From NCBI GenBank assembly GCA_036362985.1, contig JAYGXS010000004.1:62070974-62134973 (forward strand): 64,000 nt of DNA, given 5' to 3'. The notes under the pieces were generated by a model. The model searched no databases. It was given only the letters and a program-made list of their open reading frames with translations, and had not been told where the DNA came from. The position numbers were made by a program, and so were the translations under genes. Below are positions 63,181 through 64,000 of the stretch, in pieces; within the stretch, counting starts at the first letter, position 1; each line of letters begins with the position of its first letter. This stretch comes from Ligula intestinalis (Eukaryota > Platyhelminthes > Cestoda > Diphyllobothriidea > Diphyllobothriidae).

Positions 63181-64000
63181 AAACAATCCTTGCTTATATT
63201 ATGTATTAAAAGTGACATCCTGACACCCCTCAGCTAACCCACCGAAACATTGGCCACAATTAAAACAAGAACTGAACTCACGGACCTTATTTTCGGCTCA
63301 CAGTCGAAAATAAGATTTGATTTTTTTGTGCTGCAGGTAGCCGACTTGGGTGCTTTAGAATTATGTCTAGCGAAAAGAGTCTTGTAATAGAAAATTTACT
63401 TCAACGAAGTTCTTCAGGACAGCCCTAAGCTTCCGGAATCATACTCAAAAGCCGAATGAATCGTACACAGAGTCGAAGTAAACTGCGGCGTTGTAAGGTT
63501 CTCGCAACGTGAATAGTTAACTTTGTGCGCATTACCCATAGGCTTTAGAGAGATTTCCGAGGTCGCGACCTCATGACCAGCGAATTTTGGTCGCAAAGTC
63601 ATGAAATTTAAATCGGGTAGTTATTCCGTCATTGTTTCAAGTGACATCTAGAGCATTGCACTCTAACATTGGGCGTGGTGGTCGCTCAGAAGATAAAGTA
63701 GGAGTAGAGCTAACTAAGCCTTAACCGATAACGATTTTGAGCGCACGGTGCCAACCGGAGATCATTTAACGGTCCATTTGCTCGGGAGGAAGGGGCAGTG
63801 AGCGGCTCAGTTATAATTGCATACAATTCACCTAGGCATCGGATATTGCGTGGGGAGTCAACGCTTGAATGATAGTTAACCATAAACAGTTCCCCAAAGT
63901 CAGAAAAACTCATAAAGTTGGACAGTGTTTACCCTGAGCAACACAGTTTACAAACGGCCCTACAGAATGTAATGCTCACAGTCCTTTCAAGCCAATCATT
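63181..64000. other. Unassigned right end
   Basis: No gene or element recognised. Short frames only (71 codons or fewer). Confidence 0.4.

Noticed and set aside
1..64000. Bacterial-type features (operons, ribosome binding sites, CRISPR)
   Set aside because: The spliced E2 gene and the range of eukaryotic retroelements show this is nuclear DNA; no regularly spaced short repeats of CRISPR type were seen.

Overview
This is eukaryotic nuclear DNA, almost certainly from a parasitic flatworm and most likely a tapeworm of the diphyllobothriid type. Three things suggest this: (i) the one clear host gene, a ubiquitin-conjugating enzyme E2 of the UBE2G1 family at 34776-35422, has very short introns (66, 34 and 40 bp), as known from flatworms; (ii) the endonuclease/reverse transcriptase retrotransposon at 55.9-61.1 kb has a C2H2 zinc-finger tail of a kind I associate with cestode genomes; (iii) the rest is a dense mosaic of CR1-like LINEs, Penelope-like elements (PLEs), BEL/Pao and Ty3/gypsy fragments. 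The species is inference; no search was run. There are no bacterial features, operons or CRISPR arrays.

Layout. 1-3.05 kb: AT-rich, no recognised gene, with a perfect 30-bp palindrome and a 17-bp direct repeat at 2.8 kb. 3.06-14.2 kb: an old + strand CR1-like LINE (called LINE-A here), interrupted by an LTR-flanked, internally deleted Ty3/gypsy element (4780-7552) and by a 3.8-kb patchwork of PLE, BEL/Pao and LINE-A 3' ends (8.1-11.9 kb). 14.2-25.7 kb: fragments of LINE-A, LINE-B and LINE-C, several tail to tail. 25.9-34.05 kb: a LINE-B copy on the minus strand, split by a 5.6-kb near-full-length LINE-A (27128-32728). 34.8-35.4 kb: UBE2G1. 35.4-40.3 kb: mostly unassigned, with a zinc-finger-RTE remnant near 39.6 kb. 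40.3-41.5 kb: a LINE-D reverse transcriptase. 43-47.3 kb: a LINE-C tail, PLE fragments, a putative solo LTR and an inverted PLE pair around a GIY-YIG motif. 48-55.9 kb: mostly unassigned, with a tRNA-like composite element, PLE remnants, a putative solo LTR and a polypurine tract. 55.9-61.1 kb: the zinc-finger RTE with its likely 5' leader. 61.3-63.2 kb: another putative solo LTR and more tRNA-like elements.

Every retroelement ORF shows stops or frameshifts, so they are relics as assembled. Only UBE2G1 reads open from start to stop with consensus splice sites. The less ordinary signals are: the paired tRNA-like elements with inverted ends; the PLE inverted pair; a LINE ORF1 with an internal module duplication missing from a second copy; an 11-bp repeat expansion that broke a retrotransposon frame; and a 180-bp duplication joined inside a tRNA-like element.

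Family names LINE-A to LINE-D and LTR-F are local labels. Boundaries come from comparing copies inside this window by eye and are usually good to about 10-30 bp, less where stated.
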